Shown: positions 8,691 through 16,729 of the stretch, piece after piece
How the letters are laid out: each line of letters opens with the position of its first letter
Position numbering within the stretch: the stretch's first letter is position 1
Source: an uncultured Chloroflexus sp.
GTDB taxonomy: Bacteria > Chloroflexota > Chloroflexia > Chloroflexales > Chloroflexaceae
NCBI RefSeq assembly: GCF_937951745.1
Contig: NZ_CALFBQ010000016.1
Span: 1 to 64,000 of the forward strand
Length of the DNA: 64,000 nt
Reading direction: 5' to 3'
Position numbers and translations under genes: made by a program
Notes under the pieces: generated by a model
What the model was told of the DNA's origin: nothing
The model's input: the letters and a program-made list of their open reading frames with translations, nothing else
Databases searched by the model: none

Positions 8691-9859
8691 TGGAATGGCT
8701 GATCGGCTTCTTTGAAGCGAGCGGGTTGGCCCATCTGGCATGGGGCAACGTGCTCATGATCATCGTCGGATGTGTGTTCGTTTATCTTGCAATCGCTCGC
8801 GGCTTCGAGCCATTGCTGCTCGTCCCGATTGGATTTGGCATCATCCTCGGGAATATGCCGTTCGAGCCGGGCATGGGGCAAGGCGTTTACGATCAGGGGA
8901 GCGTGCTTAATTATATCTACTTTGGCGTGGTAGCCGGTATTTTTCCACCGCTGATCTTCCTCGGTATCGGTGCAATGACCGACTTTTCGGCATTAATCGC
9001 GCAGCCGCGTCTGATCTTGCTCGGTGCAGCGGCTCAAGTCGGTATCTTTTTCACGCTGCTTGCAGCGATCTTTTTTGGTGCAAGATTACCGTTTCTTGAT
9101 CTGGCTAGCGCCGATGACCCACTCCGTTTGTTGCGTGCAGCAGCCTCAATTGGTATCATCGGCGGCGCCGACGGCCCAACCGCCATCTTTATCACGTCAC
9201 GGTTAGCACCCGATCTACTCGGTGCCGTGGCTGTGTCAGCTTACTCGTACATGGCATTGGTGCCGGTGATTCAACCGCCAATCATGCGCTTACTCACCAC
9301 CCGCGAAGAGCGCCTCATTCGGATGCCACCACCCGCCGAGATCAACCGCACGCAGCGCATTCTCTTCCCGATTATCGGTCTGATTGTCTGTGTTCTGATC
9401 GTACCCGATACCTTGCCGCTGCTTGGCATGCTCTTCTTCGGCAACCTGCTTAAAGAGAGCGGCGTTACCGAGCGATTGGCGAAAACTGCCCGCAGCGCCT
9501 TGATCGATAGCGTGACGATTATGCTTGGCCTGACGGTTGGTGCGAGCACACAAGCCAGCAACTTCCTCACCCCACGCTCGATTGCTATTTTCGCGCTTGG
9601 TGCATTAGCCTTTGCAATCTCAACAGCCGGTGGCGTCTTGTTTGCCAAGTTCTATAATCTTTTTACCAAAAACAAGATCAATCCGCTGATCGGCGCGGCT
9701 GGCGTATCGGCCGTGCCAATGGCAGCCCGCGTTGCCCATTCGATCGCCCAAGAGGAAGATAATCAGAACTTTTTGATCTGGCAAGCGATGTGCCCGAATG
9801 TGGCCGGCGTGATCGGCTCCGCCGTCGCTGCTGGCGTCCTGTTGGTCATTCTACGCTAA
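8690..9859 (+). CDS. mmdB: Na+-translocating decarboxylase beta subunit
   Basis: A 389-residue polytopic membrane protein of the OadB/MmdB/GcdB family, which decarboxylates carboxybiotin and exports Na+. The family hallmark 'GGADGPTAIF', containing the Asp implicated in Na+ binding, lies near residue 160, and the hydrophobic profile gives about ten helices. The second half has 'VGASTQASNFL' and 'GVSAVPMAARVAH', also conserved in the family. It overlaps mmdC by one base. At the 3' end it overlaps the convergent flavin oxidoreductase gene by 14 bases (9846-9859). Finding this pump in a presumed phototroph points to a sodium gradient used alongside the proton gradient. Confidence 0.9.
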   Translation: MEWLIGFFEASGLAHLAWGNVLMIIVGCVFVYLAIARGFEPLLLVPIGFGIILGNMPFEPGMGQGVYDQGSVLNYIYFGVVAGIFPPLIFLGIGAMTDFSALIAQPRLILLGAAAQVGIFFTLLAAIFFGARLPFLDLASADDPLRLLRAAASIGIIGGADGPTAIFITSRLAPDLLGAVAVSAYSYMALVPVIQPPIMRLLTTREERLIRMPPPAEINRTQRILFPIIGLIVCVLIVPDTLPLLGMLFFGNLLKESGVTERLAKTARSALIDSVTIMLGLTVGASTQASNFLTPRSIAIFALGALAFAISTAGGVLFAKFYNLFTKNKINPLIGAAGVSAVPMAARVAHSIAQEEDNQNFLIWQAMCPNVAGVIGSAVAAGVLLVILR

Positions 9860-10745
9860 CCGGAAAGAGAATCCGGCGCGCTATCTGTGGCCATTCCGGC
9901 ATCACCCGTAACGCGGTGCAGAGCATCACCAGATCGATGCTCCCATCTTGAATGACTGCATCGGCTAGCAGCGGATCGCTGAGTTGGCCGGAACCGATCA
10001 CCACCGCCTCGCTGGCGATCCGGCGAATGCCCGCAATCAATGGGATTGTCCACCCCGGAAACCGGGCCACATCAGGTGTGTAACGAGTGACCGTCAAATC
10101 GAGGATCTGCGATCCGGCGGCGACGGCCCGCCGCGCAATCAGGCGCGCGTCTTGATGGCTCAACCCGCCGGGGATCAATTCAGCCGCCGGCATGCGCAGA
10201 CCAACCCACAGCCGCCGGCCAAAGCGCTGGCGTATGTGCTCAATAATGGCGAGTACCGGTTGGATCCGATCGCTGGCAGCGCCGCCATTGCTCAACGTAT
10301 GGAGCGGCGAGACGAGTTGCGCCAGCCCGCCATCGTCGGCAATCGAGAGGAAGACCCCATCAGCGCCGGCAGCTAATGCGCGCCATGTCGCTTGAAGGTA
10401 CAGCTCAACCAAACTTGCTGCCGGCACGCCAACCGCCGGCACTTCCAGTAAAAAGACGATCCGGCTGCCAAAGGCATGCGCCGCCGCCGAGAGTCGGCGT
10501 AAACCGGGTAAAAAGCCATCGTGCCAAATGCCGAGGTGCGCTGCCGCTTCACCCGGTTCACAGATAAATAGCGGCTCAGTGACGATGAGACCAACCCCGG
10601 CCCGCGCCCGTCGCTCGTAATAGCTCACGAGCGCAGCATGACAGAATCCATCGCGCCCGGCTAGCCCACTCGGTGCCGGCGCCATCACAATCCGATTTGC
10701 CAGTCGCCGGCCGGCCACTTGTAGCGGTGTAAAGAGATCTGCCAT
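9846..10745 (-). CDS. Old-yellow-enzyme-like protein with degenerate active site
   Basis: A 299-residue TIM-barrel protein related to NADH:flavin oxidoreductases (Old Yellow Enzyme family): the opening 'LFTPLQVAGRRLANRIVMAP' and later barrel strands fit. It is short for the family (usually 340-380 for the barrel alone). The motif that normally supplies substrate-binding His residues (H-x-A-H-G-Y) reads 'LSIADDGG', and the usual Q-L-x-H-x-G-R strand reads 'FLLEVPAVG'. The phosphate-binding end of the barrel ('VIGSGQL') is partly kept. It may bind FMN without classic ene-reductase chemistry, or be decaying. ATG 10745 is chosen; a TTG at 10763 is also possible, and neither has a strong ribosome site. 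Confidence 0.65.
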   Translation of the reverse strand: MADLFTPLQVAGRRLANRIVMAPAPSGLAGRDGFCHAALVSYYERRARAGVGLIVTEPLFICEPGEAAAHLGIWHDGFLPGLRRLSAAAHAFGSRIVFLLEVPAVGVPAASLVELYLQATWRALAAGADGVFLSIADDGGLAQLVSPLHTLSNGGAASDRIQPVLAIIEHIRQRFGRRLWVGLRMPAAELIPGGLSHQDARLIARRAVAAGSQILDLTVTRYTPDVARFPGWTIPLIAGIRRIASEAVVIGSGQLSDPLLADAVIQDGSIDLVMLCTALRVMPEWPQIARRILFPVSVE

Positions 10746-10838
10746 ACCACGCTCGCATTGCAACCTTACTTACCGTAGTATAGCCAGAGAGTTCACTCTT
10801 CTGCAAGGCGCTGCGCAAAGCGGAATCTTGACGGCGTT

Positions 10839-10847
10839 TGCTATAAT
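10839..10847 (+). promoter_or_regulatory. Extended -10 promoter of the L,D-transpeptidase gene
   Basis: TGCTATAAT, a perfect extended -10, lies about 52 bases before the ATG at 10900. A TTGACG at 10828-10833 is too close to serve as its -35. Confidence 0.55.
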
Positions 10848-10899
10848 GACGGTATCATGCGCCTATGCATTATGTCGCTGCCTAGTTCTTGAGACCTGT

Positions 10900-12030
10900 A
10901 TGTCACCCATCGATGATTTGCCATCCGCTCGTCTGCGCTATGTGCTCTTGATGCTGGGCAGCGGACTCTTATTGTTCGGTACGTGGCTCTACTGGAATAC
11001 CACGGCGGCGGCTCGCCCTATTGCCCAGTTCAACCGGTTGCCGATCGTGCGCACCGTCTACTTCCCGGCCACCGGCCATCACCTCTCCAATCGGGTTGGT
11101 TTTCTCGATTTCTGGCGCGCCAACGGCCAACTGCACACCTTTGGCATGCCAATCAGCGAAGAATTGGTGATCGATGGCCGGATCGTGCAATATTTCGAGC
11201 GCGCTCGCTTTGAGTATCATCCCGAATATGCCGGCACACCGCTGCAAGTCCAACTCGGTCTGATCGGGCAAGAATGGCTTGAACGCCAACCAATCGCACT
11301 GCCACCGGAACCCGCTGGCGTAGCCGGTGCTTTCTTCCCTGAAACCGGTTATACCCTGAGCGGCGAGTTTCTTGAGTTTTGGGAACGGTGGGGCGGGTTG
11401 CCGATCTTTGGCTTCCCGATCAGTGCCGAACACACTAGCGATGGCAGCGTTATCCAATATTTCGAGCGCGCTCGCTTGCGTTACCGGCCCGATGCCCTCT
11501 CGTCCTTTCTCCGCCAGCAACAGGCTATTTATGGTTTCGATCTCGATGCGCTGCACGAAGTGGCGATCGACGACGTAGGCCGCCAATTGGCCAACCTGCT
11601 CGGCATCAATACCGCGCCCGTTGCGCGCCTGCCCGGAGCAGTTGATTGGAGTCCGGCGCTATGGGAGCGCCGGATCGAAGTCGATCTGGCCCGCCAGCAA
11701 CTCTTGGCCTACGAAGACCGGTTACTCGTTTTCACGGCACCGGTCGCAACCGGACGTGATGGCTTTAACACGCCGCGCGGCGCTTTCGCAATCTACTACC
11801 GCTTACCCGAACAGACGATGACCGGTTGCCTCGGCAGCGAGTGCTGGTATGTTCCGAACGTTCCATGGGTGCAATACGTGGTCGGCGGTGTCGCTTTACA
11901 CGGCACCTATTGGCACAATGCCCACGGCAGCGGAGCGCGTATGTCGCATGGGTGCATTAATTTGCGGATTGATGACGCCCAATGGTTGTATGAATGGGCC
12001 GATCTCGGCGTACCGGTACAGATTTATTGA
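10900..12030 (+). CDS. L,D-transpeptidase (YkuD) with two LGFP-like repeats
   Basis: A 376-residue membrane-anchored cell-wall enzyme. A single hydrophobic helix (about residues 13-33) serves as signal anchor. Two related repeats of about 75 residues follow, each starting 'TG(H/Y)xLS', with 'FGxPIS' in the middle and 'IVQYFERAR' or 'VIQYFERAR' later; these resemble LGFP-type wall-binding repeats. The C-terminal domain is YkuD, with the catalytic motif 'SHGCINLR' (Cys nucleophile) and an upstream 'HGTYWH'. Known role: making 3-3 cross-links in peptidoglycan or attaching proteins to it. The ATG at 10900 is chosen over the TTG at 10828 because the hydrophobic anchor then lies near the start and the promoter lies upstream. 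Confidence 0.85.
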   Translation: MSPIDDLPSARLRYVLLMLGSGLLLFGTWLYWNTTAAARPIAQFNRLPIVRTVYFPATGHHLSNRVGFLDFWRANGQLHTFGMPISEELVIDGRIVQYFERARFEYHPEYAGTPLQVQLGLIGQEWLERQPIALPPEPAGVAGAFFPETGYTLSGEFLEFWERWGGLPIFGFPISAEHTSDGSVIQYFERARLRYRPDALSSFLRQQQAIYGFDLDALHEVAIDDVGRQLANLLGINTAPVARLPGAVDWSPALWERRIEVDLARQQLLAYEDRLLVFTAPVATGRDGFNTPRGAFAIYYRLPEQTMTGCLGSECWYVPNVPWVQYVVGGVALHGTYWHNAHGSGARMSHGCINLRIDDAQWLYEWADLGVPVQIY

Positions 12031-12172
12031 GCAGTGGAAGTCACTCCACGACATCCCCGTTTCGACAGCGCAGCGCAACTCTTCTCGCTGCGCCCGCCGC
12101 GCTCTCGCTGGCGCATCCGCATCGCAATGAGGCAAAGCTCACCGGCGAGACAACAGTCTCGAATTATTCCGT

Positions 12173-12180
12173 GCTATAAT
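12173..12180 (+). promoter_or_regulatory. Extended -10 promoter
   Basis: TG at 12172-12173, one base, then TATAAT at 12175-12180, 37 bases before the start of the unknown gene at 12218. No clear -35 box is seen. Confidence 0.5.
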
Positions 12181-12217
12181 GGTGCAATGAATACCGTCAC
12201 GCACAGGCACATCCACT

Positions 12218-13351
12218 ATGCTGTACGTACCCGATGGCGTTCCTCCACTCATCAAAAGCGCGCTGGCCCGCGTCGAACGCACCCTACCGCAACCCGGCGA
12301 GATACAAGTCAGGCAAGGCGGGCGCGTCGAGCCAGATGATGTTATTGCGCGCGGAGTAGTGGTCAGTGCGCCGCACATCATCAATCTCGCCCGCGCGCTC
12401 AACCTGCCGCCAGCGCAGGCGACGCGAGCGGTTGTAGCGCCGATCGGCCAACCGATCAATGCCGGCGCCGTGCTGGCCCGGCGCGGCGGCCTGTTTGGCC
12501 GCCGCGTGCTAAGCCCGGTCAATGGCACATTACGCGCAGTTGATCCGGCCACTGGCTATGCGTTTATTGTACCTGAACCGCGCCAGATAACACTTACCGC
12601 CGGCATCCGCGGCATTGTGATGGAGATTATTGACAATCGGCGGATTGTGATTGAAACGCCTGCTGCGCAACTGTACGGCGCCGGCGGATTTGGCAGCGAT
12701 TGCAACGGCGTCACCCGCTTGCTCACGCTCGATCCGAGCGAACCGATCACTGAGCAGATGATTGACGCCCAGAGCATGTTCGCCATCATTATCGGCGGCA
12801 GCGGGATCAGCGCGGCTGCACTCAGAAAAGCGGTTGAGCATCAGGTGCGCGGGATTGTCATCGGCAGCATTGCCGAACGCGAACTGCGTGCGTTCTTTCA
12901 GTGGGCCAAACGTGTACCATGGCCTATCGGCGTGCGCAATTGGCAATGGTTAGGCAACATTGCCGCACCGCTGACCATCGTGCTGACGGAAGGCATCGGC
13001 AATGCGCCTATGGCAGCGCCGCTGTTTGAATTGCTCGCCAACAACGACCGCCGTGAAGTCTTTATCGAGAGCAACACCAGCCTGCGCCAACCCCATCGCC
13101 GCCCGCGAGTGATCATCCCGCTATCACGCAGTAGTGCAGCATCGCTTGAACCGCCACGACCGCCGCTACGCATCGGCGCGCTTGTGCGCCTGCTCGATCA
13201 TGACCATCTCGGCCAAACCGGCGTTGTGCGCAGTTTGCCGGCCTTGCCCCAACGCTTGCCTTCGGGAGTGCGTACTGCAGCAGCCGAAGTACTGCTGAAC
13301 AGCGGCGAAGCGATTTGGCTGCCGCGCAGTTGTGTTGAAGTAATAGCCTGA
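12218..13351 (+). CDS. Conserved-looking protein of unknown function with barrel-sandwich and KOW-like ends
   Basis: I do not recognise this 377-residue soluble protein. The first 120 residues alternate short beta strands and Gly turns ('VRQGGRVEPDDVIARG', 'PVNGTLRAVDPATGYAF'), the pattern of biotinyl/lipoyl or RnfC-type barrel-sandwich domains, but no Lys attachment motif is present. The middle (about 150-260) alternates strands and helices ('MFAIIIGGSGISAAALRKAV', 'VRGIVIGSIAERELRAF') and could be a small Rossmann-like fold. The last 60 residues ('GALVRLLDHDHLGQTGVVRS') look like a KOW/SH3-type barrel. Codon use matches its neighbours. The leader is about 30 bases long with no clear ribosome site. 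The next gene, on the same strand, encodes a pseudo-receiver/roadblock protein. Confidence 0.75.
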   Translation: MLYVPDGVPPLIKSALARVERTLPQPGEIQVRQGGRVEPDDVIARGVVVSAPHIINLARALNLPPAQATRAVVAPIGQPINAGAVLARRGGLFGRRVLSPVNGTLRAVDPATGYAFIVPEPRQITLTAGIRGIVMEIIDNRRIVIETPAAQLYGAGGFGSDCNGVTRLLTLDPSEPITEQMIDAQSMFAIIIGGSGISAAALRKAVEHQVRGIVIGSIAERELRAFFQWAKRVPWPIGVRNWQWLGNIAAPLTIVLTEGIGNAPMAAPLFELLANNDRREVFIESNTSLRQPHRRPRVIIPLSRSSAASLEPPRPPLRIGALVRLLDHDHLGQTGVVRSLPALPQRLPSGVRTAAAEVLLNSGEAIWLPRSCVEVIA

Positions 13352-13455
13352 CTACGTTCCTACCTAAAATTTTTACTTCAAGTCGTAGCTATTTCGGGTA
13401 TACTTATGGGCAGTGGTAGACGGTTACCCGATAAGCGATACCGCGAGAGAATTCA

Positions 13456-14619
13456 ATGACCTATCGTATTGTTGTGGTCGCCCGCGCTAATCCTATCTTG
13501 CGAAGCTTACCAGCAGCCATGGCCGGCGATGCAACGGTGCAAATCTTCGACTCAGCCAATGACGCGCTCTGGGCCATTAGCACCGAGCCGCCCGATCTGG
13601 TGTTGAGCGAACTCGAACTCGACGAGATGAGCGGCCTCGATCTCGCCGAGATTGTGCCGAATTTTGACCCGCATACCCGGGTAGTATTGTGGGGCGCTGG
13701 CCTAAGCAATGCTGACCGCGAGCGGGCTAAGGCAGCCGGCGTGAGCACGGTGCTAAGCGGCGAGGTGAGTCTGGATGCGGTGCGTGCAGCCGTTAGCAGC
13801 GCGCTCGACATGCCGCGCGCTGCGCCGGCACCGCCCCCACCACCGCCGGCACCGGCAACAACGCGCACCACCACTGAGACGCCACGTAGCGAACCGCCCG
13901 CCCCGGTCGCGAAGGAAGAGCCGCCAGCACCGCCGGCTACCTCCCTGCCGCAGCGCCCCTTTACCCCGGCACGAGTGGTGCTGCCATCGCGGGCTGAACG
14001 CGAAGCGGCCGAACGCGCTGCACGCGAGGCGGCTGAGCGAGAAGCAGTTGAGCGTGCCGCACGCGAGGCGGCTGCCCGTGAAACGCCGCCGTATAAAGGC
14101 GGCTTGGCTGCCCGTTCGCGTGCAGCTGCCGAGCGACGAGCCAGTACACCAGCTTCCCCGGCAGCCACCCCTGCTGCGGCTGAGCCGCCGCTAACTTGGC
14201 GCAGCGATGGTCGGAACCTGATTGTCACCGAGCAAAATATTGCGGCGATCCGCAGCATCATGAGCCAATTAGGCCAAGATCTCGGCACGCAGAGCATTAT
14301 GCTCACCGACCGGGCCGGGATGATACTCGTCGAGACCGGCGACAAAAGCAACTTACCGCTGATGATTGTCTTGCCGCTGCTCTCAACCGGGTTCTCGACG
14401 ACTGGCGAAGTGGCACGCCAATTGCGTGAGGAAGATGCAACCAGCGTCTATATCCACGAAGGCGTCAACATTGACCTCTACTGCTTCGATGTGGCACAGC
14501 GGTTTTTGCTGGTCTTGATCTTCAACAAGCGGGTTGCAAGCTCGAAGATCGGCGCGGTGTGGGTGAATGCCAAACGCGCCATTCGCGAATTGCGTGATGT
14601 ATTGGCGCGGTCGTCATAG
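13456..14619 (+). CDS. Pseudo-receiver plus Roadblock/LC7 protein
   Basis: A 387-residue protein in three parts. Residues 1-115 have the shape of a response-regulator receiver, but the phosphoacceptor Asp is Glu (E52 in 'LVLSELEL') and the N-terminal acidic pair is missing (A9 R10), so phosphorylation is not expected. Residues 120-240 form a Pro/Ala-rich linker with an Arg/Glu/Ala heptad-like stretch ('AEREAVERAAREAAARE'), a possible coiled coil. Residues 245-387 are a Roadblock/LC7 domain, a fold that in bacteria pairs with MglA-like small GTPases to control polarity. No such GTPase is encoded nearby. The stop codon lies inside a long palindrome (14608-14670). Likely a cytoplasmic scaffold or GTPase regulator. 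Confidence 0.8.
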   Translation: MTYRIVVVARANPILRSLPAAMAGDATVQIFDSANDALWAISTEPPDLVLSELELDEMSGLDLAEIVPNFDPHTRVVLWGAGLSNADRERAKAAGVSTVLSGEVSLDAVRAAVSSALDMPRAAPAPPPPPPAPATTRTTTETPRSEPPAPVAKEEPPAPPATSLPQRPFTPARVVLPSRAEREAAERAAREAAEREAVERAAREAAARETPPYKGGLAARSRAAAERRASTPASPAATPAAAEPPLTWRSDGRNLIVTEQNIAAIRSIMSQLGQDLGTQSIMLTDRAGMILVETGDKSNLPLMIVLPLLSTGFSTTGEVARQLREEDATSVYIHEGVNIDLYCFDVAQRFLLVLIFNKRVASSKIGAVWVNAKRAIRELRDVLARSS

Positions 14620-14670
14620 GGTCGGTAGGGGCATAGCGTCGCTATGCCCCTACCGACCCTATGACGACCG
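14608..14670. repeat. 63-base perfect palindrome overlapping a stop codon
   Basis: Two 31-base arms around a single central base (14639) are perfectly complementary. The core GGTAGGGGCATAGCG and its mirror match hairpins at 21733, 46612 and 50172. The stop codon TAG of the upstream gene (14617-14619) lies in the left arm. It can act as a terminator ahead of the ATP synthase promoters. Confidence 0.85.
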
Positions 14671-14704
14671 TATGCCGGTCCTGTTCCCCTTCTCGCCCCG
14701 TCGT

Positions 14705-14733
14705 TTGCCCGTACCGCATAGCTATGGTATACT
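14705..14733 (+). promoter_or_regulatory. Upstream promoter of the ATP synthase operon
   Basis: TTGCCC (14705-14710), 17 bases, TATACT (14728-14733), with TG one base before the -10 (extended). It lies about 185 bases before atpB. Confidence 0.5.
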
Positions 14734-14782
14734 CGCGACGGCTTCGCAAAACCGTAACAATCTCTATCACCAAGCGGGTTGT

Positions 14783-14811
14783 TTGCGAAATTTTGCGAGG
14801 TGCGCTATACT
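14783..14811 (+). promoter_or_regulatory. Proximal promoter of the ATP synthase operon
   Basis: TTGCGA (14783-14788), 17 bases, TATACT (14806-14811). The predicted transcript start near 14818 gives a leader of about 100 bases before the atpB TTG codon. Confidence 0.6.
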
Positions 14812-14917
14812 GCTTGTGAAAGACGGAACAAAAAAGTGGTCGTTCGCGCTCCGGGCTGCAGCGCGCACAGGATATGGCGCTGAGCAATGCCCGACGTTGT
14901 CGAGCAGGAGGTAGGCG

Positions 14918-15847
14918 TTGTCAACGCGGACTCGAAACATTCTGATCATTGTAGGGGCGCTCATCATTTCGATTGCTAGCCGCTTTTTCCTGTACACAGG
15001 CCCGCCACACGTCGAAGTCGCCGCCGAAGTCATCTTTGACGGCATCCCCGGTTTTCCCATCACCAACTCGTTTGTCGTCACCATCATTATTGACATCTTA
15101 GTGATTGCGCTGGCGTTTGCTGCCACTCGCAATCTGCAGATGGTGCCACGCGGGTTGCAGAATGTGATGGAATTTATCCTCGAAACGTTGTACAATCTCT
15201 TCCGCAACATCAACGCGAAGTATGTCGCAACCGCTTTCCCATTGGTAGCGACGATCTTTCTCTTCGTACTGTTTGGCAACTGGTTTGGCTTGTTACCGGG
15301 GGTTGGCTCGATCGGCGTCTGCCACGAGAAAAAAGAGAAGCATGGCGTAGTCACCGAGGAGCGGTTAGCAATCGCCGGGCCGGCTAGCGTACTGGCAGCC
15401 GAGAGCGAAGAGATGTATGACACCTGCGCTTGGCAGGGCAAGAAGCTGATCCCGCTCTTCCGCGCGCCAGCAGCTGATCTCAACTTCACCTTTGCCATTG
15501 CGATCATCTCGTTCGTTTTCATCGAGTACTGGGGCTTCCGCGCCCTCGGGCCGGGCTATTTGAAGAAGTTCTTCAACCTGAACGGTATTATGTCGTTCGT
15601 CGGTATCATCGAGTTTATCTCTGAGCTAGTGAAGCCCTTCGCGCTGGCCTTCCGTCTTTTCGGCAATATCTTCGCCGGCGAAGTGCTGCTGGTGGTAATG
15701 GCCTTCCTCGTGCCGTTATTGCTCCCACTTCCCTTTTATGGCTTCGAGGTGTTCGTTGGGTTTATCCAGGCGTTGATCTTCGCGCTGCTAACCTACGCCT
15801 TCCTCAACATTGCCGTAACCGGCCACGATGAGGAGCATGCGCATTGA
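14918..15847 (+). CDS. atpB: ATP synthase subunit a
   Basis: The stator channel subunit of Fo, 309 residues with five or six helices. The essential Arg is R246 in 'FALAFRLFGN'. Translation appears to begin at TTG (14918): AGGAGGT (14906-14912) sits five bases before it and no ATG fits better. The protein is longer than usual (E. coli has 271) because residues about 134-180 form an extra hydrophilic loop after 'GLLPGVG', containing C135 and C170, before the conserved 'FRAP-ADLN' segment. The two Cys could form a disulfide if the loop faces outward. First gene of an operon in the classic order B-E-F-H-A-G-D-C. Confidence 0.95.
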   Translation: MSTRTRNILIIVGALIISIASRFFLYTGPPHVEVAAEVIFDGIPGFPITNSFVVTIIIDILVIALAFAATRNLQMVPRGLQNVMEFILETLYNLFRNINAKYVATAFPLVATIFLFVLFGNWFGLLPGVGSIGVCHEKKEKHGVVTEERLAIAGPASVLAAESEEMYDTCAWQGKKLIPLFRAPAADLNFTFAIAIISFVFIEYWGFRALGPGYLKKFFNLNGIMSFVGIIEFISELVKPFALAFRLFGNIFAGEVLLVVMAFLVPLLLPLPFYGFEVFVGFIQALIFALLTYAFLNIAVTGHDEEHAH

Positions 15848-15857
15848 CGCGGGTTCG

Positions 15858-15873
15858 CGCGGAATACTCCGCG
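15858..15873 (+). other. Intercistronic hairpin before atpE
   Basis: CGCGGA / TCCGCG stem with a four-base loop between atpB and atpE. Such hairpins can stabilise the highly expressed c-subunit segment of atp mRNA; that role is inferred. Confidence 0.4.
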
Positions 15874-15929
15874 ATTGTTCGATAATGCTGGGATCGTTGC
15901 AGAGTCTGCTTTAAGGAGGCATCTCAATC

Positions 15930-16160
15930 ATGGAGGGTCTGAATCTCGTCGCAACCGCGCTCGCCGTTGGTCTGGGCGCTATTGGGCCGGGTGTTGGCAT
16001 TGGCATCATCGTGTCGGGTGCGGTGCAGGCGATCGGTCGCAATCCTGAAATCGAGAACCGGGTCGTCACCTACATGTTTATCGGTATCGCCTTTACCGAA
16101 GCGCTTGCCATCTTCGGTCTGGTGATTGCATTCTTGATCGGTTTCGGCGTGTTGCAGTAA
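15930..16160 (+). CDS. atpE: ATP synthase subunit c
   Basis: The 76-residue proteolipid that forms the rotor ring. Two helices flank the polar loop 'GRNPE' (R37-N38-P39). The ion carrier is E57 in 'FTEALAIFG'. Na+-type rings carry Gln in helix 1 and Ser-Thr just after the Glu; here helix 1 has I24 at the Gln position and A58-L59 follow E57, so proton specificity is expected. AGGAGG lies about ten bases before the ATG. It follows a short hairpin in the atpB-atpE gap. Confidence 0.95.
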   Translation: MEGLNLVATALAVGLGAIGPGVGIGIIVSGAVQAIGRNPEIENRVVTYMFIGIAFTEALAIFGLVIAFLIGFGVLQ

Positions 16161-16190
16161 AGTATTGCGCGTTTACGGGAGGTTTGCAGG

Positions 16191-16685
16191 GTGGAAGCAC
16201 TAGGTATTAATCCGACCCTATTGATCGCGCAACTGATCAACTTTCTGTTGCTGATCTTCATTCTGCGCGCGCTGCTGTACCGGCCGGTAATGAACCTGCT
16301 GAATGAGCGCACCAAGCGGATCGAAGAGAGCGTCCGCGACGCTGAGAAGGTGCGCGAGCAGTTGGCGAACGCCAAGCGCGATTATGAGGCGGAAATCGCC
16401 AAGGCGCGGCAAGAGGCGGCCAAGATCGTGGCGCAGGCGCAAGAGCGGGCCAAGCAGCAGGAGGCTGAGATCATTGCCCAAGCGCGCCGCGAAGCCGAGC
16501 GCATAAAGGAAGAGGCCCGCGCGCAGGCTGAACAAGAGCGGGCGCGGATGATGAGCGAAGCCAAGACTCAGATCGCCGATCTGGTCACATTGACGGCGAG
16601 CCTCGTGCTCGGTGCCGAATTGCAGGCCCGCGGCCACGATGCGTTGATTGCCGAGTCATTGAAGGCGCTTGATCGCCGCAACTAA
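16191..16685 (+). CDS. atpF: ATP synthase subunit b
   Basis: The peripheral stalk subunit, 164 residues. It begins with GTG (16191) preceded by GGGAGG (16177-16182). One N-terminal membrane helix (about residues 8-27, '[20 protein letters not shown]') is followed by a long charged, Ala/Glu/Arg/Lys-rich coiled coil that dimerises and reaches up to F1. Length and profile are standard for bacterial b subunits. Only one b gene is present in the operon, so a b/b' pair of the kind found in many phototrophs is not encoded here. Confidence 0.93.
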   Translation: MEALGINPTLLIAQLINFLLLIFILRALLYRPVMNLLNERTKRIEESVRDAEKVREQLANAKRDYEAEIAKARQEAAKIVAQAQERAKQQEAEIIAQARREAERIKEEARAQAEQERARMMSEAKTQIADLVTLTASLVLGAELQARGHDALIAESLKALDRRN

Positions 16686-16729
16686 CGTCGCAGACCGGCG
16701 CTACTAGTCTGCCAGAGGAAACAGAACGT

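Noticed and set aside
10828-10833. TTGACG as -35 of the L,D-transpeptidase promoter
   Set aside because: Only eight bases separate it from TATAAT; the extended -10 alone is the better explanation.
15930-16160. Sodium-specific ATP synthase ring
   Set aside because: The helix 1 Gln and the Ser-Thr after the carrier Glu are absent, so the proximity to the Na+ pump is not supported as a shared Na+ circuit.
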